Shown here: in pieces, positions 1 through 12,369 of the stretch
How positions within the stretch are numbered: the first letter of the stretch is position 1
Layout: each line of letters starts with the position of its first letter
NCBI RefSeq assembly: GCF_018139145.2
Contig: NC_059477.1
Coordinates: forward strand, 42,779,502 to 42,843,501
Length of the DNA: 64,000 nucleotides
Direction: 5' to 3'
From: Gymnogyps californianus
Lineage: Eukaryota > Chordata > Aves > Accipitriformes > Cathartidae
Translations under genes and position numbers: made by a program
Notes under the pieces: generated by a model
The model's input: only the letters and a program-made list of their open reading frames with translations
Databases searched by the model: none
What the model was told of the DNA's origin: nothing

Positions 1-3000
1 ATTAGGGAGGACGGTGTGAGGGATTACTGGTAAGTTGGGCAAATGACTACAGCCAAAATACCACTGGTCGGGACGGTCTGTAAGGCTCGTTAAACAGGCC
101 CTTTGCATGCCACAGGGAAGGATGTGTAAAGTCCCATTTGCTTTCTTACCTTCCTGACACCTTTAGTCGAGGTTTTGCTCCTTCATTTTCTTCCAAGTGC
201 TCTATCATCTCTCTTTTCTCCTGCTGACATTCAAAAATTCCTATGTAACACATTCAGTTTTTCTGCCATGATTTATTTATTCCATTCCTGTTTGTGTTTG
301 ATCAAGTCGTTTGCTATAGTGCAACTGTCGGGTGTCGCCGGTGAAACGAGTGTGCACGGAGGGGATTTTACCTTTCTCAATTCTGCATGTAGCTGTTCTT
401 CTCTTTATCCAATTATGCTGCTTATTTCTTGCTCTCTGCTGTTGTTTTCCAGTTTCCTCCTGGGCAAGTTTTCAGTAATGGTTTCAAGTTTTCGTGTTTA
501 TAACTCATTCAACTGGTGTATCAAAAATCTCTGAGTTGCTGACATCTGAAGTACCCAGGGTTAGATTTCTAGCAGTATACTTCCAATTTAAATTGCTGTA
601 AGCTCAATAATATTTGTGTGGCTTCTGTAACTATGTGTTGCAGGGCTGCCACAGCTTCTCTGTGGTTCTTTCATCAGACACTGTGTGCATATTTAGAACA
701 GATTAGACTCGTCGAACTAGATCTCTGCCACTCTATCTCCTTGCCATAAAATAACTTCAAAAGAAACCTGAACTCCTGCCTAACACTCACCCTGTAATAA
801 AGTCAGTAGGGAAAACAGGATATTTTGGACCAAATTCTGCTCTCATTTACATCAGGGTGAACATCAAATATTTCATTAGGTTTTGAGCTTTGCTCTGATG
901 TAAATGAGAACGGAATTTGGTTCTCGGGGTCTGACTGAGCTGGAAAACCGCAGTTGATCTGAATCTTGTCAAGAATTCTTTTTGAAAATGACTTTTCGTT
1001 TGAAAATGATTTTACAGGCCAATCTTTTTCTGGCTGGGCTCAGGATATTCAAATGGAGGATGGTTTTTTTTGTTAAGCTGTCTCTTGGAAATTATTCTTG
1101 TCCAGTTACTTCACCTGAAATCATTGATTCTTGTGTGCAGGTTGTTTCTCTTTGCCGGGGACTTGGCTCTGTGCATTACAGACGTAGCCCAGTGCTCGCT
1201 TTTCAGTACAGGGTTCAGATTGTGTTGAACAGGTCAATTCTGAAAACAGAAACACGGGGCTATTGCGAAGCCACCAAGAAGGTACAACAAACAAGGAGCT
1301 TGAGATGGAATTGGATAAAGCTGAACTCAACAGGAAAAAAAAGTGGAACCATTGTTACTGACGGGGAATGGAGACCAGGAGAGGGAAGGAGTAGGTTGGG
1401 GTGGATGGAAGGAAAGGCAGGTGTTGATGCAAAGTTCAGTAGAGCCGAGGAAGCCAGACTTCACGCAGTCGCACTGGTGGTAGGAAACGTGAGCACCCTG
1501 TTTCAGGCCAGTGAGAGGCAGAGCGGTTGAATACTTTTTTTTTTTTTTAATTTTGCCAAAAGGCAGGAAGCGGTTACAATAAAATCCTCATCCGTATTGT
1601 ACGGAATGAATCAGTAATTTTAAGGGAGACATCAGTATTAGTTTCTCATCCGCCTTTGTATTTCTCCTTTGTGTTCCCTGTAATGTTGAAGGAGTTTGCA
1701 TGTTGAGTACAAGCAGGGGATGGTTTAGGTCAGTCTCTCGTGGTGCACGTGTCTTCTTTCTGTGGCCTGCTCTACGTTTTGGGAAATATTTGGCATTGAC
1801 AGAATGGCAACTTCCAGCTCTCCGAGAGAGAAATACCCCAAATGTACGCACACCTTCTGGGTTTAGTCGTTCCTTCCAGGCCAGTGCAGACGTTGGGTGA
1901 ATCATCTCCAGTTTCCAGCCTAAATTCAGCTCATCTGTTTTCAGGAAGTCTTGATCTGGGCTGAAAGTGAAAGAAAGTTAAAATTAAACTGCAAAGACCC
2001 TGTCCCTGCTTGTTCCTGAGCAAGGTGGATTTTTACACCATCCCGTGTTTCTCTTTTCGAAAATGTTACTTTCATAACTCTCATCACTTTTGAAGTCCAG
2101 GTGCTGCTTAGCCTCTACGTCTAGATAAGGCTCAGCTGCTCAGCTAAGTTTGTAGTTGCAGGACGGTCAGATCTTGGTTGTGAGGAGCTCCCGTTAGCCA
2201 GGAAGGCCAGCACACATTTTGGTTTGGCCGCAGCCACTCTCAGTGTCATCAGGCCTCAAACAGCTTCTGAGATGTCCCGGAGCAGAAGAAGTGCGAGGAG
2301 GTTGGGGTGGTGCTGGAGCCTGCTGCTCAGCCCCGTCGGCAGGAGCAGGGCTTTGCCTTCGCCTACAGCAAGCAGCTCTGGGTGTGCTCCGGCCACCCGC
2401 ACTCTGCAGCTGGAAAACTTCCTTTTTCTGAGTGATGCTTGACTGAATTCTGCTGTATTTACAGGAAATAGTTTGGAGTTACTGTGCCACAGGTGATGCA
2501 CGGGAATAGCTGGGGCGTTTGGCTATTCCCTTATCTTTTTGATACGTTCTGGCCTGTTGCCGGTTCTGTTTGCAGCCACCTCTTATTCCCAGCACCTCCC
2601 ACTGAAGGCAAACGCTGCTTGAATGGGGTATCGCAGCCTTGGTTGGGTGAGCTCTTCGGCACGGCCGCGGCCCCTGCCTTTACCCGCTTGCCAGTGGGCT
2701 TCCTTAGCAGTGTTCCTGGCCCTTTGTGCTTGTTTCCATGGATTTGTGAGAACTGGCTATGCGGTTTTATCCGAGTTGCCTGGGATTTGTGTTGCAGGAC
2801 GAGCAAATGCACTTCAGCAGAATGCCAGGGGAAGAAAAGGAGAGCGGAGTTAGCCGCAAGACAGCTTTGGGGAGCTCCGAGGGTCGCAGACCAGATGCTA
2901 AGAGCTTGTGCCCCATTTAAAGTGAAGCAAGCTGAGTGCGCTGTTGGAAAACAAGATATATTTTCCTGATGCTTATTCTGAGTAGTAAATTAATTTTAAT

Positions 3001-6000
3001 TGTGTGATTGTATGTGTGGGTATACAGAGAATTAAGCTGCCGTCTTTTACTGCCAACAATAAAACTTTGTTTTACTATTGTTTCGTTGCTTACTCCCCTT
3101 ACTGTTTCCTGGAAACACTGTTTTGAATTCGCAAAAGCGCGTTGCGCTGGAGCTTAGGCGTCTCGGTGTCCTGGTGAATCTGCCCGTGGCCATCAGAAAT
3201 GGTGAGAGCCAGCATGCTGCATGCGTGCGGCTTCTCACACGCTTCTGCTCACTTCGCGTAGGCATGGCGGGGAGACGGTGCTGCTTAAACCGCAGCGTGG
3301 CCACACGGTGGTAACTCACTCGGGACCCAAAACGAGCATCGTTCCAAAGCTGCCCTTGCTCTCTGTCGTTTTACTGACATCTTGCCATAATCAAAATGCT
3401 TTCGTTCATTGCTGCCTTGTCAAGGAAGGATGTTTTCGTGTTGATGAGATTCTACAGATCGAGAAGGTCTTTTAATCGTCACTGCCATTGACTGGATACT
3501 TCCAATATACTTGTATGCCGAGAGCGAATTGCGTACGAAATGTTTTGCTGCAGTTGATACTGGTTGGAAGATGAAGAAGGTTTTACAGAGCTGAGAAAAA
3601 GGATATGAGGCTAACCAAAACTACTGTTCTCATGTCAAGATTTTTATGGTGAGGTGAAGGTGTCTTCGGCAGGTTGAAGACCCAAGCGCTTTCCGTCTGA
3701 GAGGGCAGCTCTAGTTTGAGTCACCTGCACCCTGCCAGGTCTTGGTCCAGCAGGCGTGAGACAGCGAGTGGGTAAATTCGGCTTTCCACATGGCTGGCGT
3801 TTTGAATTGGGGAAAAAATACATTTTAAATGTAGCAAAATATTCAAGAGGGAAATTCCAAAGCACTGAACTCTAGTGCTGACGTGTGTGACCGGGATAAC
3901 GAACGGCTGATCCCTGGCTGTCCCTGTCTGCAGGGCAGGTGGGGAAGCACGGGAGGCTGGGCAGCGTGGTGTCTGCCTGTGCAATCGCAGCGTGTCGGCC
4001 TCCGGCTCACACCTTGGCAAAGCAATCCCTTGGGTATAAGAGCGGTTTTTAAACTCGCTGTGCATTTTTCTCTCTCTTTTCTAATCTGAGTGCCGAAACC
4101 CCGCGTTGCTTTGTGTTCCGCTTGGAAGCGCAGCTCAGAAAGGAGTTTCTGCTCTCCCAGCTGACCTGCGTTGTGTTCTACTGAAGACCAGTGTACCTGT
4201 TAACTGGGGACAGCTCTGTCTTGGAGCCCCTTCCCAGGGAGCCTGAAGCGAGCGTGGATGGGAACCTGATAAGGATGTTATCAGGTGCTGCCCTGATGGA
4301 GACCGTGGCTTGGACTCCTCAGGGGCCAGCTCCGAGCTGTGCTATGGGTTAGGTCTGCTTCACGGTGAAGTTTCTTATGATTGCATGTTCCTAGTAAGAA
4401 TTACGTAATGCTTTGCCCATTATATATCCGTATTTATCTACATACATATATGTGTGTATATACACCTTGGACTCTTGGGTTAGAAGGAATTTGTGCTTAC
4501 AGTCAGAGCCGGAGTCTCTCAGCCCATTTCTCTTTAGTTGTAGAAAACATCACTGACAGAGCCTGGAGGCAGAGGTTGTAGTGCACCATATATCCCCAGA
4601 AACACCTGAATTAGCTTAATTGCATGTGGAGCTGGGGCGTCATCGTGGGGCGTCCCTGGGAAGCAGGCGACGAGACCTCCCGTGGCACCGCCACCCAAAA
4701 TAAACCCAGTCCCCAGCTCCAAGACTGCACATTTGGTCGCAGGCTATCAGAGAATTACAAAACCTAAACGAGGATTTGCTAGAGCTAAGGCACAAAAATA
4801 ATGTGGACTGGCGAACTGTGAGCAAGGTTATGAAATCTGGTGAGAACATCCAGAAATAGAAATAACACAAAAGTTCTAGTTCAACAGAACTAAAGCTTGT
4901 TGAGGCTATGAGTGCAGAAAGCTGTTTTCCAACTCACTTATGGCCTTGCTTCAAAGTTGAAAATTGTTGCGGCATTTCTAGTTAGCTGTTTTATTTACAT
5001 GGTTTATATGTTTTTCATTTACTGAAAGTGTAGCAGCCAATAAACAAATAGCGTCAGTTAGTTTACAGATATGTTGAAAAAAATCACAACCCAACAGCGC
5101 TAATGTGATTGCATAATGAAAACAGTTACAAAGAAATTTTGGGTTTTTTTGTTTGGTTTTTTTTTTTTTTTTTTCAAATATTAATTTCCTCAGCTTTAGT
5201 GAAGATCTGGAAATGACAGTTTTTGAATATACTTCACAGCACTCCGAACTAACATTTTTAAGGAGCACAATCTTAGATCCTTATGCAGCTTTTCATTAAT
5301 CTCCATTTTAAACATAGGAGAATTTACTTTAATAACAACTGAATGTTTCTGGGAAAAGACCAGAGGACTCTAGCAATCTTTTTTTTTTTTTTTTTAATAA
5401 GCACAATAGCAGTTTTAAAACGGATCCAAACCGAGGAGGCAAAAGAATTGACTGAGATCTGTAGTGAGACAGAAAGCCAGCCAGAAATAATCCTGGCTCT
5501 CTGCAGGGAACAATTCCTGACTTTGGCTCTAATCCAGCAAAGCGGTTAATTTGCTTATTGTACAAGCATATACCAGAATAATTGAATTCAGTGAGGTGAG
5601 TGTATGCTTGTGTGCTTCTCCATATGGGAAATAATTTTAGTATTTAAAAATGAAAACGGAATTGAGGTGCTTTTCCTAAGATGAACCGTACCTTTCAAGA
5701 AACCACCTTGTTTTGCTCCAAGACAAGAAGAAATGCCAAGAAATAAATTGGAATTCAGGTAATCCAGAAAACTTTTGGGAAGCTCATTCTCTGGTGGTTA
5801 TTCCAGCATCTGAACTTCCCCACGTGCTGGGGAGAGAAGAGCTGGCCTAACTTATTGGAGACCAGGGGATGAGAGAGGAGCGGGGTCCAGCATGCCAGTG
5901 CTCCCTCTTGTTTTAACATCAGTTTAATTGACTTATGTGTTTGCTGCTCTGCAATATCTTGACAGGTGAGAAGAATTGCAATCCCCTCACGCGTCGCCTG

Positions 6001-9000
6001 GTTATGACTATTAATGCTGAGCTTACGGAGGCCGGGTTCATCTGAATTGCTGGGCAGCGAGCTGAAAGGCAGGGGCATGACAAATGAACCTCATTGTTTA
6101 CCTCCATCAGTTTTCACTCCGGCGAAGTGAGACAATATTGTTCAGCCCTCAGTTTTCACAATGCTTAATTCAGAGTCAGATTTCTCTATTTGAATAATGA
6201 ATGCCAGCACTGAAAACAGCAGTTCTGAATTATTCTTACGGGCCATTATAATAACTCAGTACTAGAAGAAACTGTTTGCCAGTGCTGGAAAATGTAAATG
6301 CATTTGTTGTCTTTTGCACTGCAGCAGTATTTTGAGAGTGCCTTAACCCTGCTGGTAGAGAAGTAAAAGGTATTTTAACCTAGTAAGTATTAAATAATTG
6401 TTTACTTAACCAGTAACTTATGGGAAAACTGATTTTTTTGTTCTTCAGCAAACTGCAAAAATGTCAGCGCGATCAGTCCAAACAAAGTGTTCCTGTGGAG
6501 TGCTGCTTGCCGGTGGTGGGATCTGCTGATCACAGTGGGCTGTTGTGGGGGAGAGAAAGCCAGCATTGTGCCGCCGGACAAAGGAGCACAGACAGGAGAG
6601 AAGGTTCACAAAGGGTCCCATGAATTTTTGGGTTGCATATACATCAGGCTATTTATAACACCACATCCAGTACGGGCTGCGTTAATGTACACAGTGCATA
6701 TTTTCTGTGAAATTGTGCTACCGCTTCTTGCTCTTACAGAACTCAAAAGGTTATTGAAGGAGGAGGGAGCAGCTTAAAACAACCTTTGGGCAACACATGG
6801 TAGATGCTCATTTTAATGTTTGCACTGACAGAAAATGCCCTGTATTGCAAAGCCTTTCCTAAGGTTTAGGTATTTTAAATTTGGTCCTCCAGAGAATTGT
6901 TTTCCCTGCCTTGAGGTCACTGTTAGCTGCCTTTGCCATGCCAGACCATACTCACCTCAAGCATAAACGCAGCCAAAATGATTTCATTTTATGTAAGGAG
7001 TTTGGGACCACCAGGCGTTACCCGCTTCCTGGCACAGGGGCATTTTGTGAGTTGGTGAGCTTACTAATGTCTTTTCTACGAACGTGTGTTGCTAGCTCAG
7101 AGCTGTCGTTCTCTCTCCCCCACTTTGCTGACAGACTGACGCTCGCATCGAGGCAGTTGCTGTGTCTGGATGGGGCACTGCATCTCAGGAGCATCAGTCC
7201 TCCAGATGCAGAGGAGATAGTGGTCTGGCAGCTGTGTCTCACGGTGTGCGTTCCGTACTGTTGGCCAACAAGCTGCAGCTCCAAAGCCTGAAACACTGCC
7301 TGTGTTCACTGCCATCTCCATATGGAACACCCTATATTTGCTTGTGGTGAGGTTTAGTTACGAGCTTCATTCTCCAACAAAATGAGGTGGTGCTTCGTGT
7401 CATTAGATAACTGTCTGAGGTAGGAGGATGATGGATGTGCTTCGATCAGCCTGGATTTTCACTTTCTGCCTGACACTGCGCATGAAAACATCTTCAGTTT
7501 TTCCAGAATACCCTCGTTGTCTTTTGCTGTCTGCCTAGGTTGCCTTTCTGGAGCATCTTACAGTAATCCTGCCACGTGAGCAGGAGCAACGCGAGGGTTG
7601 TTGTAGTTGAACTTTGCTCTTGGGTGGTCTGGATGTGAACTGTATGACCTGAGAGCGTTGCCAGGTGGATATGGATATAATCGTCACTGAATTTTTCATA
7701 ATGGATCCTTCTGCTTCCTTACAGGATCATATTGTACCTTTGTAATAGATCTGTGATGGGTTTACTTCGTTAGCACCCAAAGCCTTTCCGGAGAAAGGAC
7801 CCTTCGTGGGTGGTTTTCCATAAAGCCACATTGTTCTTCTAGAATGACGTGGGCTTAATGCAACCTAAAAAGTTTTTTTCACAGCCTAAGTAGAGACAGA
7901 GGTTTTTTATAGCTGTGGTAACTCATTTAATCTTGCTTCTTACACAGAATAATGCTAATAAAAGAAAGATCAGCCTTTCTTAGTCCCAGCCATACTTTCA
8001 AATGACAGACCTTGGAAATTTATTCAAATATAAATGGCAACATATGGTTTTATGTGGTGGGATTTGATTTCAGCCTTCGTCTTGGATTTTGGCCAATCTT
8101 CAGGCTGTAGGCTTCATCTACAGTTTCACTCTCTTTAATCTTCCAGGATAAATTATATCATTTCATGAAAGTCAGCTCGCTGTCTCTTGAAACGCATGTG
8201 TTCCCAGCACTGACTCATCTGATGATAGTGTGAAATATCTGCGAGCAGCCACCGAAAGCCGCAGGTGGTTGGTGCTTTTCCTCTTGCTATCAGCTGCTGT
8301 ATCCCAGCCAGCCGGGGCTGCTTGCATCCTGGGATCGGCAATTCTCTGCCAGAGGTGTATCACTTCGGGTTGTTCCTTAATTTAATTAGTCAGCCATAAA
8401 CGGCTTGTAGTTGTTTATGTCAGCTTTTCCCATCCATGTGGAACGGTTCACATTAGATTTCCCAGAAATCAGTCCTTCTGGCTTTTGTTGTTGAGTGATC
8501 GTATGCGCCATTGTTATGTTTGTTTCCACAATACATGATTTTGTTTAAATCGGCTCCATTTTTTCTGAAGTGGGTACAAGAGGGACGCGATTGTTTAGAG
8601 CACAAAGTTGAGATGAGCCTGCTTTTTTCTTCTGTAATATTGACTCTTAACTGTTCTGTGGGGAGGGGAGAGCACGGAAAGCACTGGAAGAGTTTGCAGT
8701 TGGTTGAACTGAAATACCATCCCATTTACTATAGTAGGAAAAAAAATGGCTTGGGATAATAACGTAGGGACGAGTGCATCTAAGCAGCCTGTGGTGCAAG
8801 TGAAGGAGAGGGTTCCTTGGGTTTGCTTTGAGCGGGAGTTGGATCAGGCCCAGAGTACGCCTCCGAAATCAAATTATATCAGCGGGCAGCTGCTGCCTTT
8901 GATCTTTACAGTGCCAGTAGGTTCCTGAAACTCGGCCAGATTCTGGTTTTCTCTTTGGCTCTTCTTGATGGAGGCCGGCTTCTTCGCAGCGTTTCATCTC

Positions 9001-12000
9001 TTTTCCTCCTGAAGGGCGTGCTGCTCCTGCATGAAAGCATACGTGTCCCAGGAGGGGCGTACGCCACAGCAGAGCTGTATGCCTGCAGGCTGCACTCTGC
9101 CAGGAGTGCTTTTGGTGGGCCCTCAGTAAGAAGGTGCCTGGTAGGGCATTCGTGGTGAGTGACCAGAGTAGGTCACATTGCTGCATGTTCAATGAACGTG
9201 ATCTTCTTCATGACCAAACCATTCCTGGTCCTGCACACGGAGAGCAGGGGAGCCGGACGGGATGCCGGCAGGCGCTGGTGCTGTCGTCTGGTGTGGAGAT
9301 GCTGTGGTCCCTGCCAGAGTGTGCTCATCCCACCTCTTGCTTTTTGAACGCACGCTTGTGAAACCAGGATAGTCATGCCAAAACGCTCACGATGATCTCC
9401 CTGTTTTCCCAAGGGTGCTCCTGGCCATTTTGAATTTGAGTTTGGACATTTGGTGGCTTTGCAGAGCCTAAGGCTCTTCACCAGTGACGCCGGCTCTCGA
9501 GCCACCCACTGCAAAGCAAATGCGCTGGGAGGCTGGGGCAGGGGCTCACTCACTTGCCCTCAGTTTTTGTTGGAGCTGCTCTAACCATCAGCAATGTGTG
9601 TGCGGTGTTTGGGCTTTGATCTCCCAGCAAGGCGATTTCTGATGCTGTAGGGAGGCTTTATGAGGATTACTCTTGAAGAAAAGCCGAAGATTAGACTGAA
9701 GATTTACAACCTGAAGCTGAATGGCAGTGAGTCTCCAAACTCACCCATCCTTTCCGTGTCCCAGGGACCTCATCTCTGCTAAGCAGAGAGACAGGTTGTG
9801 CATGCTTCACCCCTTGCACAACTGCAGGCCAGGCAATACCAAGGAGACTTGCTCCATCCAAGAGTGGGTCTGTCTCGGCTCTGTTTTACTCTATCTTAGA
9901 CCTTAATGTGTGTTTTATGGTGAAGCAGCACATGTAAAGGTATTTAATGCTTCAAAACCACTTTCATGGCATAGGCTGTAGAGAGCGCAGAGTCCTTTGG
10001 GTTTATGATGATAATTTGCTTGACCAACAAGTGTAATCTGTTTTTCATGAGGGTGCATGCTTTGTTGTTTAAGTGTGTTTATTCTACCTTGTGAGTCTTT
10101 AAGGTTCAGCTGGAAGCATTTAAATACAACTTTAGCAAGTGTTTGTGTGTGGCTTCAGCGCCCTGCCTACCAGAGGCTGTGTGAGCGGGGGTTGCTGAGC
10201 CTGCACGGAGCCCATTAGTTGCAACTTGTCGGATTGTGGCCATGAATATTAATGGTAATGTTATCAAATAGTTCATCATAACCAGTGTCCCTGTCCTCTC
10301 ACAGAGATCCCGTGGCAGAATTCCCATTGACGTCAGGTACTGACCACAAATATCTGAATAATAACCCAGTTGTGGCAATTTTGCTTAGGAATGACAGAAG
10401 ATGTATCACATACACCACAAGTATGTTTTATTCAGTCATAACAGACAGCAGAAAGCATGGCGAGAGGTCACCCAGCAGGCCACTACTCGCAGTGCCGTGC
10501 AGATCTCGTGATCAGCTCAGTTTAGGTCCCACTAAACTCTGTGTGACTTCAGTGAGGTCTGCTCAGTGCCTTAATCTTTGTGTAGGTACGTGCTATAAGG
10601 TAGACACAGTTAGAAAGAGGAAGCCGATACGGGAATAGTAATAATAATGCATACTTTGTGAAGAACTTGCTTTTTGGGAGTATCTAGAAACCCCAGTTGG
10701 GAATTTGGTCTCCTTGTGGGAGACACAAACGTAGAAATACGTACAAAGAACCGGCCCCTGCCGCAGAGAGGATAATTTCTAAAGAAGTAGCCAGTGCTCC
10801 CACCAATCCTTAATTACCATTTGCTGGCTAATCTCACGTAACTACTGTGCCGTGAGCTGGCTGCTAAGGGAAATGGCAGCTGATGTCTCAGGGGGGTGTG
10901 CCGCTCAGAGGCTGGCGGAACCTAACCGGACAGCCCGGGCTGGAGGTCCCACTGCCGTGTCCCCTGCTCCTGATCAGTAGCCCCCAGCGCTCCTGGGACG
11001 TTTGGGTGAAATCTGGTTAAGGAACAAAGGAGCCTCATGGGCTCACTGAGGGTTTTGTTCCTCAGCAGAAGTGAAGTTTCAGTCCTCCAGATGATCGGAC
11101 TCTGTTTTTCAGGACCTTTAAGAGCAAACCAGCTTTTTTTCAGAGCTTCTTCTGTCCCTCTGCAAAGAACCAGCATCTGAGGAGGGTGAAGCTGGGAACA
11201 GCATTTAACATCGTTCGTGCGCGGATGTGCCTACCCAGGCGCTTACCGCTTTCTTCAGAAGAGCATGCCTGTGCTCTTCCTGAATTCACTGCTCAGTTTG
11301 GCACCAAAATCCAGCAAGCGAGAAGTCGGCTCGTGGTGCAGGGTATGAGGAAGCTCTCAGTGAATTTGGGAGCATGTGGGACACTTTCCACTGCCCCCAT
11401 CACCTCCCATCTGACCGTGCTGGGATGGTAGGGCTCGCTGGGACGGCTGGGCTCGGGGCGGCTGCCGTGCACCGGCTCCTACCCCTATAGCTGAGGTGTT
11501 TGGTGTAGTCTGTTCATGCGGGGATAGAAAAAGTACGCCGAACGATGCACCACAGAGGGAGGAGTTGCAGTTGCTAAGTAGGGAGGATGGGGAAATGGGT
11601 GCACCTACCTCCTGGTGCTCACCTCTGCTCCTTTTCGCTTTCCAACTTACTTAATATTTTGTGATTTTGGTGTGGATTACTCTAGATCATTTGTGTGCTG
11701 GGAAAAGCAGGTCTGAGACAGAGAAGCTACTGGGAAGTAATAAGATTTAAACAATATCCTGAGACTTGTTTTATCTTAGATCTTCTCCCTCAAGTTGCTT
11801 GTGTTTCCTGCCAGCACCCCTGTATTACAGCTCTGGAATTCTGACCAGCTGATAGTTACGCTGATGTATTTCACTCCTCATTTAGCCAGTGATAATTTTC
11901 TTTTTTTCCTCCCTGTAATTTGTTCTTCTTCCTAATTACAGTATATTACAGTGGAACACCAATTCTGAACTGTGAAAGAGACCGAGTCTTCCTGTAGCAT

Positions 12001-12294
12001 AGCCTGGTGCAACTCGGTTGCTTACATTCTTACCGTCAGTGGGTATGATTAAATTTTTAGGGGGAAGAGAGATACAAAGAGTTATGTTATAATTGTATCT
12101 GACCCCTCAGACTTGCAGCACAGGTGTTCAGCTGTGATTCCTCCGCTGGATTTGTCATGAAGAAGAACATTTTTAACAAGAGAGGAAACCTGGATGGAGA
12201 GGTTTTGAGCAAGCAGATGAGCTACTTTTTAAATGTTTTTCATACTCTTTCTTGCAAGCTGTAGTTTAACAAACACGTGGTGATTCTGTTGTAG
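1..12294 (+). other. FMNL2: Large FMNL2 intron (3' part)
   Basis: I searched for the peptide expected just before the first exon (a CLVRGGHEIILSAFDNFKE-like sequence, from memory of the family) and did not find it, so the whole stretch is read as one intron whose 5' end lies outside the window. Open frames here are short, lack splice-site support and resemble no family I know. It holds T-runs near 5157, 5379 and 12487 and one clear inverted repeat (829-921). I see no RNA gene, CR1 copy or promoter. Confidence 0.8.
829..921. repeat. Imperfect inverted repeat, MITE-like remnant
   Basis: A 27-base arm at 829-855 is the reverse complement of 895-921 at 25 of 27 positions, with a 39-base spacer. 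The arms contain CAAATTCTGCTCTCATTTAC and its complement. From memory, palindromic elements with very similar ends occur widely in turtle, crocodile and bird genomes, so an old non-autonomous DNA transposon is the likeliest origin. The inverted repeat is seen directly; the family assignment is inference. Confidence 0.6.
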
Positions 12295-12369
12295 GTGTGT
12301 GGAGAGAAACAGCGCTTTGAGAAGCTGATGGAGCACTTCCGAAATGAAGACAACAATATAGACTTTATG
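12295..12369 (+). CDS. FMNL2: FMNL2 exon: end of DID/armadillo region
   Basis: Acceptor gttgtag and donor ATG|GTGAGT enclose 75 bases (25 codons, phase 0 to 0). The translation starts [15 protein letters not shown] and ends NNIDFM, the conserved armadillo-like segment of FMNL proteins. It is the first FMNL2 exon in the window. Confidence 0.97.

Noticed and set aside
982..1530. 182-codon + frame near the start of the window
   Set aside because: No similarity that I recognise and no splice-site support; it reads like ordinary intron sequence.
2484..2969. 161-codon + frame in the first intron
   Set aside because: No recognisable motif, no acceptor or donor at its ends, and composition like the surrounding intron.
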